Shown: one piece after another, positions 19,344 to 30,970 of the stretch
Numbering within the stretch: position 1 is the first letter of the stretch
Layout: every line of letters begins with the position of its first letter
NCBI GenBank assembly: GCA_947627765.1
Contig: CANQXA010000001.1
Location: 59,088 to 123,087 of the forward strand
Source of the DNA: an uncultured Clostridia bacterium
Lineage (GTDB): Bacteria; Bacillota; Clostridia; Christensenellales; Borkfalkiaceae
Direction: 5' to 3'
DNA: 64,000 nucleotides
Notes under the pieces: model-generated
What the model was told of the DNA's origin: nothing
The model's database searches: none
The model's input: only the letters and a program-made list of their open reading frames with translations
Program-made: the position numbers and the translations under genes

Positions 19344-19371
19344 TTTGACAACCCGAAAATGGGTTGTCAAA
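19344..19371. repeat. repeat family B, copy 2
   Basis: TTTGACAACCC-GAAAAT-GGGTTGTCAAA, perfect 11-6-11. Confidence 0.85.
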
Positions 19372-19437
19372 TCATGCTTGAATCGCCGAAAATTGCGAAA
19401 AATATTTTGAAACGGGAGAAAAAATTAAAAATTGGTC

Positions 19438-19466
19438 TTGAAAGTCGCAGGGAAATATAGTATAAT
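19438..19466 (+). promoter_or_regulatory. SigA-type promoter of the glycogen operon
   Basis: TTGAAA-17 nt-TATAAT. Confidence 0.75.
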
Positions 19467-19501
19467 AAGTGCCGGAAAATATTTCGGGGTAGGGGGATGG
19501 T

Positions 19502-21445
19502 ATGCACGACAACGACAAAGAGGCAAATTTGACCGATTTCCCGCTCTTTCTCTATCATCACGGCAAGAACGACCATATCTATGAAATTTTCGGCGCGCAC
19601 AGAGAAAAGCGGAACGGGAAGGCGGGCTATGTCTTCCGCGTTTGGGCGCCCCATGCCGTTGCAGTCTCCGTCGTCGGGGATTTCAACGGATGGAACGAAG
19701 AAGCCGATTTCATGGAACGTATGGTGGACGGCGAATCCTTCGAGCTCTTTCTTCCAGGGCTGAAGGAGTACGATATTTATAAATACTGCGTCTTTACGAA
19801 GGACGGCAGAAGGCTTTTGAAGGCGGATCCCATCGGCTTCCATACCGAAACGCCTCCCGCGACCGCTTCCAAGATCTTCGACCTCGAGGGGTATCAATGG
19901 GGGGACGGCGCCTATCTCGGCGCGCTCTACCGCAGGGATCCGTTCTCCTCTCCGATGAATATCTATGAGGTCAATCTTCTCTCTTGGAAACGGAGGGAGG
20001 ACGGCAGTGTGCTTTCCTACCGCGATCTTGCCTCCGAGCTCGTTTCGTACGTCAAGGAGATGGGGTATACCCACGTCGAATTCATGCCCGTGACCGAATA
20101 TCCCTACGAAGGGAGCTGGGGATACCAAGTGACGGGGTATTTTGCCGTCACTTCCCGCCTCGGTACGCCGAAAGACTTCATGTATCTTGTGGACAGTTTC
20201 CACCAAGCGGGGATCGGGGTGATCCTCGACTGGGTCCCCGCGCATTTCCCGAAGGACGCGCACGGTCTCTATGAATTCGACGGACAACCTCTCTATGAGA
20301 GCAGCCAATGGGACAGAATGGAGCACAAGAGCTGGGGGACCCGCCGTTTCGATTACGGCAGGAACGAAGTCTTATCCTTTTTGATCTCGAGCGCCTGCCT
20401 GTTCTTCGATAAGTTCCACGTGGACGGGCTGCGGGTCGATGCCGTCGCTTCGATGCTCTACCTCGATTACGACAAGCGTCCCGGCGAATGGGTGCCCAAC
20501 ATCTACGGGGAGAATAAAAATCTCGAGGCGATCGCATTTTTGAGGAAACTCAACGAAGCCGTCTTCCTGCGCTTCCCGCACGCGCTCATGATCGCGGAGG
20601 AATCCACGGCGTGGGGGCTCGTCACGAAGCCCGGATCGGTGGGCGGGCTCGGCTTTAATTATAAGTGGAATATGGGCTGGATGAACGATATGCTCTCGTA
20701 TCTTCGCCTCGATCCCTTCTTCCGCATGGGAAACCACAACAAGCTGACCTTTTCGATGATGTACGCCTTTTCCGAAAATTACGTCCTGCCGATCTCGCAC
20801 GACGAGGTCGTATACGGAAAGGGCTCCCTCATCAACAAGATGCCGGGCGCCTATGAGGAAAAATTCGCGGGCGTACGCGCCTTCCTCGGCTATATGATGG
20901 CGCATCCCGGGAAAAAACTCAACTTCATGGGCTATGAATTCGGGCAGTTCAAGGAGTGGGATTACCACGAAGGCTTGGAGTTCTTCCTGCGGGATCAATA
21001 CGAGCTCCACGGCAAACTCTCCGTCTATGTGAAGGCGCTCAACGAGTTTTACCGCGATACGCCCGCGCTCTATGAAGTCGAGGATTCGTGGGCGGGATTC
21101 GAATGGCTTGCCGCCGACGATTCCGACCGCAACATTGTCTCCTTTATCCGCAGAGACCGGAAGGGAAACGAGGTGATCTCCGTCACATCCTTTTCGGGGG
21201 TGGACGCGGACGACTATCTTCTCGGCGTCAACCGGAAGGGAAAATATAAGATCGTCTTCTGTTCGGACGATAAGAAGTTCGGCGGAGAGGGGAAACTGCC
21301 GCGCAAGACCTATGCCGCGGTGAAGAAACCGAGCCACGGGAAGCAGTATTCCTTGCCTATCCCCGTGCCCAAACTTTCTACGCTCTATTTGGTGCGTCTT
21401 CAGGACGGACCCGAAGATAAGACGGCGAAACCGTCTAAAGAATAA
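19502..21445 (+). CDS. glgB: 1,4-alpha-glucan branching enzyme
   Basis: [59 protein letters not shown] motifs. Confidence 0.95.
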   Translation: MHDNDKEANLTDFPLFLYHHGKNDHIYEIFGAHREKRNGKAGYVFRVWAPHAVAVSVVGDFNGWNEEADFMERMVDGESFELFLPGLKEYDIYKYCVFTKDGRRLLKADPIGFHTETPPATASKIFDLEGYQWGDGAYLGALYRRDPFSSPMNIYEVNLLSWKRREDGSVLSYRDLASELVSYVKEMGYTHVEFMPVTEYPYEGSWGYQVTGYFAVTSRLGTPKDFMYLVDSFHQAGIGVILDWVPAHFPKDAHGLYEFDGQPLYESSQWDRMEHKSWGTRRFDYGRNEVLSFLISSACLFFDKFHVDGLRVDAVASMLYLDYDKRPGEWVPNIYGENKNLEAIAFLRKLNEAVFLRFPHALMIAEESTAWGLVTKPGSVGGLGFNYKWNMGWMNDMLSYLRLDPFFRMGNHNKLTFSMMYAFSENYVLPISHDEVVYGKGSLINKMPGAYEEKFAGVRAFLGYMMAHPGKKLNFMGYEFGQFKEWDYHEGLEFFLRDQYELHGKLSVYVKALNEFYRDTPALYEVEDSWAGFEWLAADDSDRNIVSFIRRDRKGNEVISVTSFSGVDADDYLLGVNRKGKYKIVFCSDDKKFGGEGKLPRKTYAAVKKPSHGKQYSLPIPVPKLSTLYLVRLQDGPEDKTAKPSKE

Positions 21446-21465
21446 AATCGGAATTTTTCAGGGGG

Positions 21466-22671
21466 TTGGAACAAATGCTCAGAAAGAAAGAATGCGTCGC
21501 GATGCTGTTGGCGGGCGGACAGGGCTCGAGGTTGTACGCACTGACCAATAATATCGCAAAACCGGCGGTTGCCTTCGGCGCGAAGTACAGGATCATCGAC
21601 TTCCCGCTTTCCAACTGCATCAACTCGGGGATCGACACCGTAGGCGTCCTCACGCAGTACGAGCCGCTCGAGCTCAACGAATATATCGGGAACGGCCAGC
21701 CGTGGGATCTCGACCGCGCTTTCGGCGGAGTGCACATCCTTTCTCCCTATCAAGCCAAGAAAAAGTCGTCGTGGTTTGAGGGAACGGCAAACGCCATTTA
21801 TCAAAACCTGCATTTCATGCAGAAGTACAATCCCGATTATATCCTCATCCTCTCGGGCGACCACATCTATAAGATGAATTATGCCGAGATGCTCCGTGCG
21901 CACAAGGCGACGGGAGCGGACTGTACGATCGCGGCGATCGAAGTCCCGATGAAGGAGGCTTCCCGCTTCGGGATTCTCAACACCAATCCCGACGGTTCGA
22001 TCTACGAGTTCGAAGAAAAGCCCAAACAGCCCAAGAGCAACCTTGCCTCGATGGGGATCTATATCTTCACCGCGGAAAAGCTCTATAAGTATCTGGAAGA
22101 GGACGAGGCGAATCCCGCGTCGTCCAAGGACTTCGGGAAGGACGTCCTCCCCGCAATGCTCAAAGCGGGCGAGAGGATGTTCTCCTACCGTTTCAGCGGC
22201 TATTGGAAGGATGTCGGCACGATCTCCTCTCTTTGGGAATCCAATATGGACCTGCTCGGGAAAGATCCCACGTTCGACGTAGGGGATCCCGGCTGGAAGA
22301 TCCATTCCCGCAACCCGCTTGCCCCGCCCGAATACATCGGGGAGACCGCGGACGTCGAAAATTCCATGATCGCGCTCGGGTGCGAGATCGAGGGCACCGT
22401 GAAGAACTCCGTCCTCGCCTCCAACGTCGTCGTCGAAAAGGGCGCGACGGTCCATGATTCCGTCGTGATGGCGGGAACGGTCGTCAAGGCGAACGCTTCC
22501 GTCGAGTACTCCATCATCGATGAGAACGTCGTCGTCGAAGAGGGCGCTTCGGTCGGACAGCCCCGTGAAGACGGAGCGGGCATCGCAGTGCTCGGAAAGA
22601 ACATCGGGATCGCCGCGGGCGCGAAAGTACAGGGCGGCGCAATTCTCGATAAGGATTACAAGGGGGAATAA
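21466..22671 (+). CDS. glgC: glucose-1-phosphate adenylyltransferase
   Basis: [40 protein letters not shown]. Confidence 0.95.
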   Translation: MEQMLRKKECVAMLLAGGQGSRLYALTNNIAKPAVAFGAKYRIIDFPLSNCINSGIDTVGVLTQYEPLELNEYIGNGQPWDLDRAFGGVHILSPYQAKKKSSWFEGTANAIYQNLHFMQKYNPDYILILSGDHIYKMNYAEMLRAHKATGADCTIAAIEVPMKEASRFGILNTNPDGSIYEFEEKPKQPKSNLASMGIYIFTAEKLYKYLEEDEANPASSKDFGKDVLPAMLKAGERMFSYRFSGYWKDVGTISSLWESNMDLLGKDPTFDVGDPGWKIHSRNPLAPPEYIGETADVENSMIALGCEIEGTVKNSVLASNVVVEKGATVHDSVVMAGTVVKANASVEYSIIDENVVVEEGASVGQPREDGAGIAVLGKNIGIAAGAKVQGGAILDKDYKGE

Positions 22672-22675
22672 CAGT

Positions 22676-23794
22676 ATGGCACATTCTACGGTCGGCGTGA
22701 TCTTTTCCAATATCCACGATGAAAATATACCCGAACTCTCCCGTCATCGCACGATGGCGTCCGTTCCCTTCGTCGGCAGATACCGTCTCATCGATTTTGC
22801 CCTCTCCAACATGGTCAATTCGGGCATTACGACGGTCGGCATCGTCACCAAGAACAATTATCAGTCGCTCATCGACCATCTCGGCAGCGGCAAGGAATGG
22901 GATCTCGCCAGAAAGGACGGCGGCATCATCCTGCTTCCTCCCTATTCGGACGAAACGGATAAACCCTATACGACCCGCCTCGAAGCGCTCATGAGCATCA
23001 CGGGCTTTTTGACCCACCGCAAGGAGGATTACGTCGTGATCTCCGACTGCGACGGCATCTCCCACATGGACATCGCCGACATCGTGCGCTTCCATGAAGA
23101 AAAGGGCGCGGACATCACGATGGTCTACCATAAGGAGACCGAGCCTTGCGAGTCCTCCTATTTCATGACGTTGCTTCCCGGAAAGGACGGGCGGATCAAG
23201 GGTCTCAAAATCAATCCCAACCTCAAGGGGGAAGGGGAGTACAATCTCTATGTCAACGTCATGGTGATGCGCAGAGAATTCCTCATCAACACCATTCAGG
23301 ACGCCGTCACGCGCGGATTTTCCAGCTTCGGAAGAGATATTCTGACCAAAAACGTGGATACGCTCAAGATTTACGGCTACGAGTTCTGCGGATATTACGC
23401 GGGCGTCAACTCGATGGAGGATTACTACAAGCACAGTATGGAGCTTCTCCGCCGCGACGTCCGCCACGAAATTTTCGGCGGCCGCGACATCTATACGAAG
23501 GTCCGCGACAGCGCTCCCTCCAAGTATCTCGACGGAGCGGTCGTCCGCAATTCTCTCATTTCGGACGGGTGCGTCATCGAAGGAACGGTGGAGAATTGTA
23601 TCCTCTTCCGCGGCGTAAAAGTGGGGAAGGGGAGCGTCGTCCGCAACTCCATCATCATGCAGGATACCGTGATCGGCGAAAATGTCTCTCTGGACTGCGT
23701 GATCACGGATAAGAACGTCGTCATCCGCGACCGCCGCACGCTTGCCGGTTGCGAGACCCTTCCTTACTTCATCGCGAAGGGAAGGATGCTGTAA
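22676..23794 (+). CDS. glgD: GlgD, glucose-1-phosphate adenylyltransferase-like regulatory subunit
   Basis: VGVIFSNIHDENIPELSRHRTMASVPFVGRYRLIDFALSNMVNSGI. Confidence 0.93.
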   Translation: MAHSTVGVIFSNIHDENIPELSRHRTMASVPFVGRYRLIDFALSNMVNSGITTVGIVTKNNYQSLIDHLGSGKEWDLARKDGGIILLPPYSDETDKPYTTRLEALMSITGFLTHRKEDYVVISDCDGISHMDIADIVRFHEEKGADITMVYHKETEPCESSYFMTLLPGKDGRIKGLKINPNLKGEGEYNLYVNVMVMRREFLINTIQDAVTRGFSSFGRDILTKNVDTLKIYGYEFCGYYAGVNSMEDYYKHSMELLRRDVRHEIFGGRDIYTKVRDSAPSKYLDGAVVRNSLISDGCVIEGTVENCILFRGVKVGKGSVVRNSIIMQDTVIGENVSLDCVITDKNVVIRDRRTLAGCETLPYFIAKGRML

Positions 23795-23855
23795 AGCCCG
23801 ATCGGAACGAACCGTCCCTTGGGGCGGAAACATAATATCAGAGGGGGGAAATTCT

Positions 23856-25385
23856 ATGAATAAAACGACAGAAACCAAGCGCAAGAACATTCCGGACGCG
23901 GAAGCCGTGTCCGTGACGCCCGCGGTCGCTCCCGAGCCCGCGCCCGAGGTGACCGTAGCTCCCAAGAAGAAGATCTTATTCGTTGCGAGCGAGGCCGCGC
24001 CCTTCATCGCGACGGGCGGGCTTGCCGAAGTCATCGGCTCGCTCTCCAAGGCGGTCGCAAAGGACGAGCGCTTCGATGTCCGCGTGATCCTTCCGCTCTA
24101 TCAGGATATCCGCAAGGAGTACCGCAAAGATTTCCGCTTCATCGGGAACATTTTCGTCCCGCTCTCTTGGCGGAACCAATACTGCGGGATCTTCGAGTAC
24201 GAGGCGAACAACGTGAAGTTTTACTTCGTCGACAACGAGTATTACTTCAAACGCCCGGGTTGCTACGGGTACTACGACGACGGCGAGCGGTTTGCGTTCT
24301 TCTGCCGTAGCGTCATGGAGATCCTCGGCTTTATCGGCTTCTATCCCGACGTGCTCCACTGCCACGATTGGCAGGCGGCGCTCGCGGCGCTCTATCTGAA
24401 AACCATCTACTGCTTCCGTCCGGAATACCAGTTCATCCGCGCCGTTTTCACGATCCATAACATCGAATATCAGGGCAAATACTCTCTCGACATCCTCGAG
24501 GATCTCTTCGGGATCTCTTACAGGTATCAGAATCTTGTGGAGTTCGACCGTTGCATCAACCTCATGAAGGGCGCGATCGAATGTTGCGAGCGCTTCTCGA
24601 CCGTTTCGCCCACCTATGCGTCCGAGATCAAGGATCCCTATTACGCCCACGGGCTCGACCAGATCGTACGCCGCAACGAATTCAAACTTTGCGGGATCCT
24701 CAACGGGATCGATCCCGATTACTACGATCCCTCGACGGATAAGGCGCTCTTCGCCAATTACAGCGCGGAGTACCCCGCCAACAAAGCGGTCTGCAAGGAA
24801 GAACTGCAAAAGATGCTCGGGCTTCCCGTCAAGCCGGATACGCCCGTCATCGCGATGATCTCGCGGCTCGTCTCCCATAAGGGGCTCGACCTGGTCAAGG
24901 AAGTGATCGAACAAGTCCTTCGGCAGGATGTGCAATTCGTTCTGCTCGGGACCGGCGATTCGACGTACGAGAACTACTTCACCGATCTTGCGCGCCGCTA
25001 TCAGGGGAAGGCGGTGAGTATCATTTCCTTCAACTCCGATCTCTCCCGCAAGATCTATTCGGGCGCCGACCTCTTCCTCATGCCTTCCAAGAGCGAACCG
25101 TGCGGGCTCTCCCAGATGATCGCAAGCCGCTACGGGACGGTTGCCGTCGTCCGCGAGACGGGCGGCTTGCGCGACAGTATTACTCCCTACGGCGCCGGCG
25201 GGAACGGATTTACCTTCTCCAACTACGACGCCTACGATATGCTCTACGTCATCAACGAGGCGCTTGGCGTGTATCGGATGAAAGACGAATGGCAACAACT
25301 TGTAAAGAAGGCGATGGAGACCGATTTCACTTGGTCCACGTCCGCCAAATCTTACGAGGAACTCTATCTTTCCATGCTCCGCTGA
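23856..25385 (+). CDS. glgA: glycogen synthase
   Basis: KILFVASEAAPFIATGGLAEVIGSL, HCHDWQAALAALYLK, LVSHKGLDLV, PSKSEPCGLSQMIASRYGT. Confidence 0.94.
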   Translation: MNKTTETKRKNIPDAEAVSVTPAVAPEPAPEVTVAPKKKILFVASEAAPFIATGGLAEVIGSLSKAVAKDERFDVRVILPLYQDIRKEYRKDFRFIGNIFVPLSWRNQYCGIFEYEANNVKFYFVDNEYYFKRPGCYGYYDDGERFAFFCRSVMEILGFIGFYPDVLHCHDWQAALAALYLKTIYCFRPEYQFIRAVFTIHNIEYQGKYSLDILEDLFGISYRYQNLVEFDRCINLMKGAIECCERFSTVSPTYASEIKDPYYAHGLDQIVRRNEFKLCGILNGIDPDYYDPSTDKALFANYSAEYPANKAVCKEELQKMLGLPVKPDTPVIAMISRLVSHKGLDLVKEVIEQVLRQDVQFVLLGTGDSTYENYFTDLARRYQGKAVSIISFNSDLSRKIYSGADLFLMPSKSEPCGLSQMIASRYGTVAVVRETGGLRDSITPYGAGGNGFTFSNYDAYDMLYVINEALGVYRMKDEWQQLVKKAMETDFTWSTSAKSYEELYLSMLR

Positions 25386-25426
25386 GGAGATTTCACGCAT
25401 AAATTTCAGACATCAAGGAAAAGCCA

Positions 25427-27859
25427 ATGGATACGTTTACCAAACAGGAAGCGGAATCGCTGATCGCGGGGAAGCTGACGCGCTATTTCGGCGTCTCCCC
25501 GCAGGAAGCCTCCCGCGAACAAATCTACAAGGCGGTCGTCATGAGCGTCCGCGACATCATGCTGGAAAAGCGCCAGAAATTCCATTTGAAGACGAAGGCG
25601 GCGCGGGCAAAGCGCGTTTACTACCTCTGCATGGAATTTCTGATGGGGCGTTCGCTCAAAAACAGCGTCTACAACCTCGGGATCGGGGACGCGCTTACCG
25701 AGGCGCTGAAAGGGTATAAGCTGACCCTCGAGGACCTCTATGAAGAGGAGCCGGACGCAGGGCTCGGCAACGGGGGGCTCGGCAGGCTCGCCGCTTGCTT
25801 CCTCGACGGGCTCGCCACCCAAAATTATCCCGCGATGGGCTTCTCCATTTGCTATCAGTACGGTCTCTTTAAGCAGAAGATCGTGGACGGATGGCAGATC
25901 GAGCTCCCCGACGTATGGTTGCCCGGCGGAGAGGCTTGGCTGACCCAGCGCACCGATAAGACGTTTATCGTCCGTTTCGACGGCGAACTCGAAGAGAAAT
26001 GGACCGATCATGGCATGGAGACGGTCTACCACAACGCCAAAGAAGTGGAAGCGGTCGCCTACGATATGATGGTCTCGGGCGCGGGATCGGAAGCGGTCAG
26101 CGTGCTCAGGCTGTGGCGGTCCCGCGCCGTGCAGACCTTCGATATGCAGGCGTTTTCGCAGGGCAATTACGAAGCGGTCATGCGCGACGACAGCGACGCA
26201 CAGCTCATCTCTAAGGTCTTGTATCCCTCCGATAACCATTACGAGGGGAAGTCGCTCCGCCTGAAACAGCAATACTTTTTGGTCTCCGCGTCACTGCAAT
26301 GTATTGTGTCCGACCATAAGCGCCGCTACGGTTCCCTTGCCCTGCTTCCGCAGATGGCGGCGATCCACATCAACGATACCCATCCCGCCCTCGCCATTCC
26401 TGAGCTGATGCGCATTTTAGTGGACGAGAACTATTTCTCGTGGGAGGCGGCGTGGAATATCACGACTTCCACTTGCGCCTACACCAACCATACCGTGCTC
26501 GCCGAGGCGCTCGAAACGTGGGCGGAGGACCTCGTCGCCCGCAGACTGCCCCGTATCTACGGGATCCTTAAAGAGATCAACCGCCGCTTCTGCGAAGATC
26601 TTTGGAACCGTTTCCCCGGAGATTGGAACAAGATCTCGCGGATGTCCGTTCTTTCCCACAACACGGTGCGCATGGCGAATCTCTGCGTGTTGGGCTCGGC
26701 TACCGTCAACGGCGTCTCCGAGCTTCACAGCCGCATCATCAAGGAGAGCATTTTCCGCGATTTTTACGACTATACGCCCGAGAAATTCACCAATGTGACG
26801 AACGGGATCGCGCACAGGCGTTGGCTCAACCAATCCAATCCCGAGCTTTGCGCTCTTCTCGACGACTGCATCGGCGAGGGGTATGCCAAAGACGCCTCCA
26901 AGCTGGAGCAATTTAAGAAATTCGAAAACGACGACGGCGTTTTACAGCGGCTCGACGAGATCAAGCGGATCAAGAAAGAGCAGTTTGCCGCCTATGCCAA
27001 GAAGTCGCAGGGCATCGTAATCGATCCGTCCACCGTGTTCGACGTACAGGCAAAGCGGATGCACGAATACAAGCGCCAACTGCTCAACGTCCTGCACATC
27101 ATCGGGGAGTACAACGCACTGCGCGATAACCCCGGGCTCGACGTTCTGCCCAAGACGTACATCTTCGGCGCGAAAGCCGCCGCTGGGTACGAGATGGCGA
27201 AGCAGATCATGAAGCTGATCTGTTATCTCTCCGAAGACATCAAGAAAAATCCGCAGATCCGCGAAAAGCTCAACGTCGTCTACATGGAGAACTACAACGT
27301 CACGATGTCCGAGAAGCTCATGCCCGCCTCCGAGATCTCCGAGCAGATCTCCCTTGCGGGGAAGGAAGCGAGCGGTACGGGCAACATGAAGTTTATGATC
27401 AACGGTGCTCTGACCATCGGCACGCTCGACGGCGCCAACGTCGAAATGGCGGAGAAGGTGGGGGACGAGAACATCTTCATCTTCGGGCTCAAGGCGGACG
27501 AGGTCAAAGAGATCTGGAACCGCGGCTATAATTCCAGCGAATACTACAATCAAGACGCGGAGTTGCGCAGGATCGTCGAATCCCTCATCGTAGGGTTCAA
27601 CGACTGTTCCTTCGCCGAGATCGCAAATTACCTTCTGCGCAACGGCCGCATCGCCGATCCCTATATGTGCCTTGCCGATTACGAATCGTATGTGCAAACG
27701 CAGGCGCGGATGAGCGCGCTCTATCGCAACGATAAGCGCAGTTGGAACCGGAAATCCCTCCACAACATCGCTTCGGCGGGATATTTCTCGGCAGACAGGA
27801 GTATCCGCGACTATGCGGAGCGCATTTGGCACCTCAAACCTCTCGGGGACAAGAAATGA
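25427..27859 (+). CDS. glgP: glycogen/maltodextrin phosphorylase
   Basis: EPDAGLGNGGLGRLAACFLD, FDVQAKRMHEYKRQLLN, EASGTGNMKFMINGALTIGTLDGANVEM. Confidence 0.95.
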   Translation: MDTFTKQEAESLIAGKLTRYFGVSPQEASREQIYKAVVMSVRDIMLEKRQKFHLKTKAARAKRVYYLCMEFLMGRSLKNSVYNLGIGDALTEALKGYKLTLEDLYEEEPDAGLGNGGLGRLAACFLDGLATQNYPAMGFSICYQYGLFKQKIVDGWQIELPDVWLPGGEAWLTQRTDKTFIVRFDGELEEKWTDHGMETVYHNAKEVEAVAYDMMVSGAGSEAVSVLRLWRSRAVQTFDMQAFSQGNYEAVMRDDSDAQLISKVLYPSDNHYEGKSLRLKQQYFLVSASLQCIVSDHKRRYGSLALLPQMAAIHINDTHPALAIPELMRILVDENYFSWEAAWNITTSTCAYTNHTVLAEALETWAEDLVARRLPRIYGILKEINRRFCEDLWNRFPGDWNKISRMSVLSHNTVRMANLCVLGSATVNGVSELHSRIIKESIFRDFYDYTPEKFTNVTNGIAHRRWLNQSNPELCALLDDCIGEGYAKDASKLEQFKKFENDDGVLQRLDEIKRIKKEQFAAYAKKSQGIVIDPSTVFDVQAKRMHEYKRQLLNVLHIIGEYNALRDNPGLDVLPKTYIFGAKAAAGYEMAKQIMKLICYLSEDIKKNPQIREKLNVVYMENYNVTMSEKLMPASEISEQISLAGKEASGTGNMKFMINGALTIGTLDGANVEMAEKVGDENIFIFGLKADEVKEIWNRGYNSSEYYNQDAELRRIVESLIVGFNDCSFAEIANYLLRNGRIADPYMCLADYESYVQTQARMSALYRNDKRSWNRKSLHNIASAGYFSADRSIRDYAERIWHLKPLGDKK

Positions 27860-29679
27860 TCCGTTACGATCCGCTGGACCGCTCTTGCAAATCCCGTTTG
27901 GGAGCAGTTGCGAGCGGGTGCGAAGTACTATTTCAGACATACTATGTGGACGGCGGAGAAGGTACCTTCTCCGCCGGCTCCTGCACTCTGCATTTTTACC
28001 GCGACGACGGCGCCGTCTTGTCTTTCCCGATGGAAAAAACGGAGCAAGGCTTCCGCGTTACGGTCAAATTCCACCGCGTGGGGCTATGGTTTTACTATTT
28101 TTCTTATGGGGACAAGTATCTCGGTTGCGGGAAACTCAGAAGAGGCGAGCTTTGCGACGGTCAGCCGCAGAGCTGGCAGCTCACCGTCTACCGAGCGGAC
28201 TATCATACGCCCGATTGGTTGAAAGGGGGCGTGATGTATCAGATCTTTCCCGACCGCTTCTGCCGCGAGGGGACCCTTCAGCCTCCGCCCCATAAGATCT
28301 TGCGGAACGATTGGGGGGGACAGCCGAGCTTCCGTCCCAACGAATTCGGCAAAGTCCTCAACAACGACTTTTTCGGAGGGAATTTGGCGGGGATCCGCAA
28401 AAAGCTCGATTATCTCGCGGGGTTGCACGTCACCGCGCTCTATCTCAATCCGATCTTCGAAGCGTATTCCAACCACCGCTACGACACGGGCGATTATTTG
28501 CGCATCGACGGGCTTTTGGGCGATGAAAAGGAATTTACCGCGCTGACGGACGAAGCCAAGGCTAAGGGGATCTCCGTGATCTTAGACGGCGTATTCAACC
28601 ATACGGGGGAAGACAGCCGCTACTTCAACCGCTACGGGCGATACGATTCCGTCGGCGCCTTCCAATCCAAGAGTTCGCCCTATGCGGATTGGTATTGTTT
28701 CCGCCAATTTCCCGATATTTACGACAGTTGGTGGGGGATCGAGACCCTTCCCGCCGTCAACGAAGCGTCCGTCTCGTACGGCGAATTTATTTGCGGGGAG
28801 CAGGGGGTCGTCCGTACATGGTTACGCCGCGGCGCCGCGGGGTACCGTCTCGACGTCGCCGACGAACTTCCCGACTTTTTCCTGAAAAAGCTGAGGAAAA
28901 GCGTCAAGGAAGAGGATCCCGACGCGGTCATGATCGGCGAAGTTTGGGAGGACGCTTCCAACAAGATCGCATACGGCGTCCGCCGCCAATATCTTCAGGG
29001 GGAAGAGTTAGACAGCGTGATGAATTATCCGCTCAAGGACGCCATCCTGAATTTCGTCCTCTCGGGAAGCCCTTCGATGCTTCGGGAGACGATCGCGATG
29101 CTTCGCGACCACTATCCCAAGGAGACTCTCGACTGCCTCATGAACATCCTCGGAACGCACGATACTCCCCGCGTTCTCACGGTGATGGGGGGGAAGCAGT
29201 GCGCGGATAAGGAGGAGATGTCGCATACCGTCCTTTCCCCCGAAGAAAAGGAGGCGGCAAAGGAGCGCGTCCGTATGGCGGCGCTTTTGCAGTTCACCCT
29301 GTTCGGCGTTCCGTGCGTCTATTACGGCGACGAAGCGGGCATGGAGGGATATGCCGATCCGTTTTGCCGCGGTTGCTATCCGTGGGGAGAGGAAGACGGG
29401 CAGTTGGTCGATTTTTACAGGAGATTGGGGGAGATCCGCACCGTCATCGCTCCCGACGTCTTCCGCGACGGCGACTATCGTGAACTCTATGCCGACGGCG
29501 GAATGCTCGTATTCGAACGGAGAAAGGGGAGCCGCGCCGTAGTGGTTTACGTCAACCGCTCCACGGTGGTCTACTCCCTGCATTTTTGCGGAACTTACAC
29601 CGAGCTTTTGTCCCGTTCCGAAAAGACGGACGGCATGAACATCGGCGCAGGCGAATACGGGATCTTGATCAAGGCTTAA
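27856..29679 (+). CDS. GH13 alpha-amylase family (neopullulanase/alpha-glucosidase-like)
   Basis: ISVILDGVFNHTG, GYRLDVADELP, MIGEVWED, LGTHDTPR motifs; ATGA overlap with glgP. Confidence 0.88.
   Translation: MIRYDPLDRSCKSRLGAVASGCEVLFQTYYVDGGEGTFSAGSCTLHFYRDDGAVLSFPMEKTEQGFRVTVKFHRVGLWFYYFSYGDKYLGCGKLRRGELCDGQPQSWQLTVYRADYHTPDWLKGGVMYQIFPDRFCREGTLQPPPHKILRNDWGGQPSFRPNEFGKVLNNDFFGGNLAGIRKKLDYLAGLHVTALYLNPIFEAYSNHRYDTGDYLRIDGLLGDEKEFTALTDEAKAKGISVILDGVFNHTGEDSRYFNRYGRYDSVGAFQSKSSPYADWYCFRQFPDIYDSWWGIETLPAVNEASVSYGEFICGEQGVVRTWLRRGAAGYRLDVADELPDFFLKKLRKSVKEEDPDAVMIGEVWEDASNKIAYGVRRQYLQGEELDSVMNYPLKDAILNFVLSGSPSMLRETIAMLRDHYPKETLDCLMNILGTHDTPRVLTVMGGKQCADKEEMSHTVLSPEEKEAAKERVRMAALLQFTLFGVPCVYYGDEAGMEGYADPFCRGCYPWGEEDGQLVDFYRRLGEIRTVIAPDVFRDGDYRELYADGGMLVFERRKGSRAVVVYVNRSTVVYSLHFCGTYTELLSRSEKTDGMNIGAGEYGILIKA
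27918..27947 (+). repeat. repeat family A, copy 3 (inside the GH13 gene)
   Basis: GTGCGAAGTACTATTTCAGACATACTATGT; translated C-E-V-L-F-Q-T-Y-Y. Confidence 0.7.
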
Positions 29680-29695
29680 AAGGTTTGTATGATAG

Positions 29696-29735
29696 ACGGG
29701 CGCGCCCGACCGCTTTTGCGGTCGGGCGCGCCCGT
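29696..29735. terminator. bidirectional terminator at the convergent strand switch
   Basis: Perfect 18-bp stem ACGGGCGCGCCCGACCGC-TTTT-GCGGTCGGGCGCGCCCGT. Confidence 0.8.
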
Positions 29736-29764
29736 ATCGTTTTATTTTCGGTCCGCTTCCCGCT

Positions 29765-30970
29765 TCATTGCGGCGGGAGAAAGCGCCGTATGCGGTCGGC
29801 ATAGATCGTCGGAACGATGGCGCGGATCTGTGCGCCGTCGTCGGTGTAGACCGTTTCCCGTTCGAAGAGCAGGGGACGGAGCGGGGCATAATCCGCCATT
29901 TCGCGGTAGGGGACAAAGAGGGAGACGGGGATCAATTCTTCGGAAAACGCCGAGAAGATGCGCTTTTTGAGCTCCTCAAGCCCATCGCCTCTCTTCGCCG
30001 AGATCTCCACGCAGTCTTTGGGGAGCCGCCCGTCGGACAATAGGTCGCACTTGTTCATCACGACGAGATAGGGGGAAGAAAATCCGAGCTCTTGAAGGGT
30101 ATCGAGGGTGACCTTCCGTTGCAGTTCCCATTCCGCAGACGCGTCGCAGACGATCAGGGCGAGGTCGCAGGACAATGCGCTTTCAAGGGTAGACTTAAAT
30201 GCCTCGATGAGGCTCGTGGGCAGATCTTGGAGGAAGCCGACCGTATCCACGAGCAGAAAGGGGACCCCTTCGATTTCAAAGGTGCGCGCGGTGGGATCGA
30301 GGGTGGCGAATAGGGCGTCCTTCACGAAGACGTCCGCGCCCGTCAATGCGTTGAGGAGGGTGGATTTCCCCGTATTGGTGTAACCGACGAGGGCGACGGT
30401 CCGCACGCCCTCTTTTTTTCTGCGCTGTCCGAGCAGGGTGCGCCGTTTGGCAGTCTCACGGAGTTTCAGCTCCAAGGAGCGGATGCGCGCGCGGATGTGC
30501 CTTCTGTCCGATTCGAGCTTGCTTTCGCCGGGGCCTCTCGTCCCGATGCCGCCGCCGAGACGGGAGAGCGCCGAGCCCTTGCCGCGCAGACGGGGATAGA
30601 GATATTTGTATTGGGCGAGCTCCACTTGCAGTTTTCCCTCACTGCTGGCGGCGCGCAGTGCAAAGATGTCGAGGATCAAAGTCGTACGGTCGATGACCTT
30701 TCTGTCTCCCAACGCCTTGGATATATTCAGCGTTTGGGAAGGGGAGAGGTCCCCGTTGAAGAGGATCGTCTCGCCTTCTTCGAGCATTCCCGCGATCTCG
30801 GCGAGCTTGCCTTCCCCGATAAAAGTCGCGGGATGGATCTCGCGGATCGTCTGAAAGGAGGAACCCGCATAGCTCGCGCCCGCGCTCTCGATGAGGGAGA
30901 CCGCTTCCTCGTGAAGAACTTGCGCCTTATCGGACATAACGGGCTGGATGATGAAGACGCGTTCGGTCAT
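29765..30970 (-). CDS. hflX: GTPase HflX
   Basis: TRGPGESKLESDRRHIRARI, ALVGYTNTGKSTLLNALTGADVFVKDALFATLDPTAR. Confidence 0.95.
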   Translation of the reverse strand: MTERVFIIQPVMSDKAQVLHEEAVSLIESAGASYAGSSFQTIREIHPATFIGEGKLAEIAGMLEEGETILFNGDLSPSQTLNISKALGDRKVIDRTTLILDIFALRAASSEGKLQVELAQYKYLYPRLRGKGSALSRLGGGIGTRGPGESKLESDRRHIRARIRSLELKLRETAKRRTLLGQRRKKEGVRTVALVGYTNTGKSTLLNALTGADVFVKDALFATLDPTARTFEIEGVPFLLVDTVGFLQDLPTSLIEAFKSTLESALSCDLALIVCDASAEWELQRKVTLDTLQELGFSSPYLVVMNKCDLLSDGRLPKDCVEISAKRGDGLEELKKRIFSAFSEELIPVSLFVPYREMADYAPLRPLLFERETVYTDDGAQIRAIVPTIYADRIRRFLPPQ

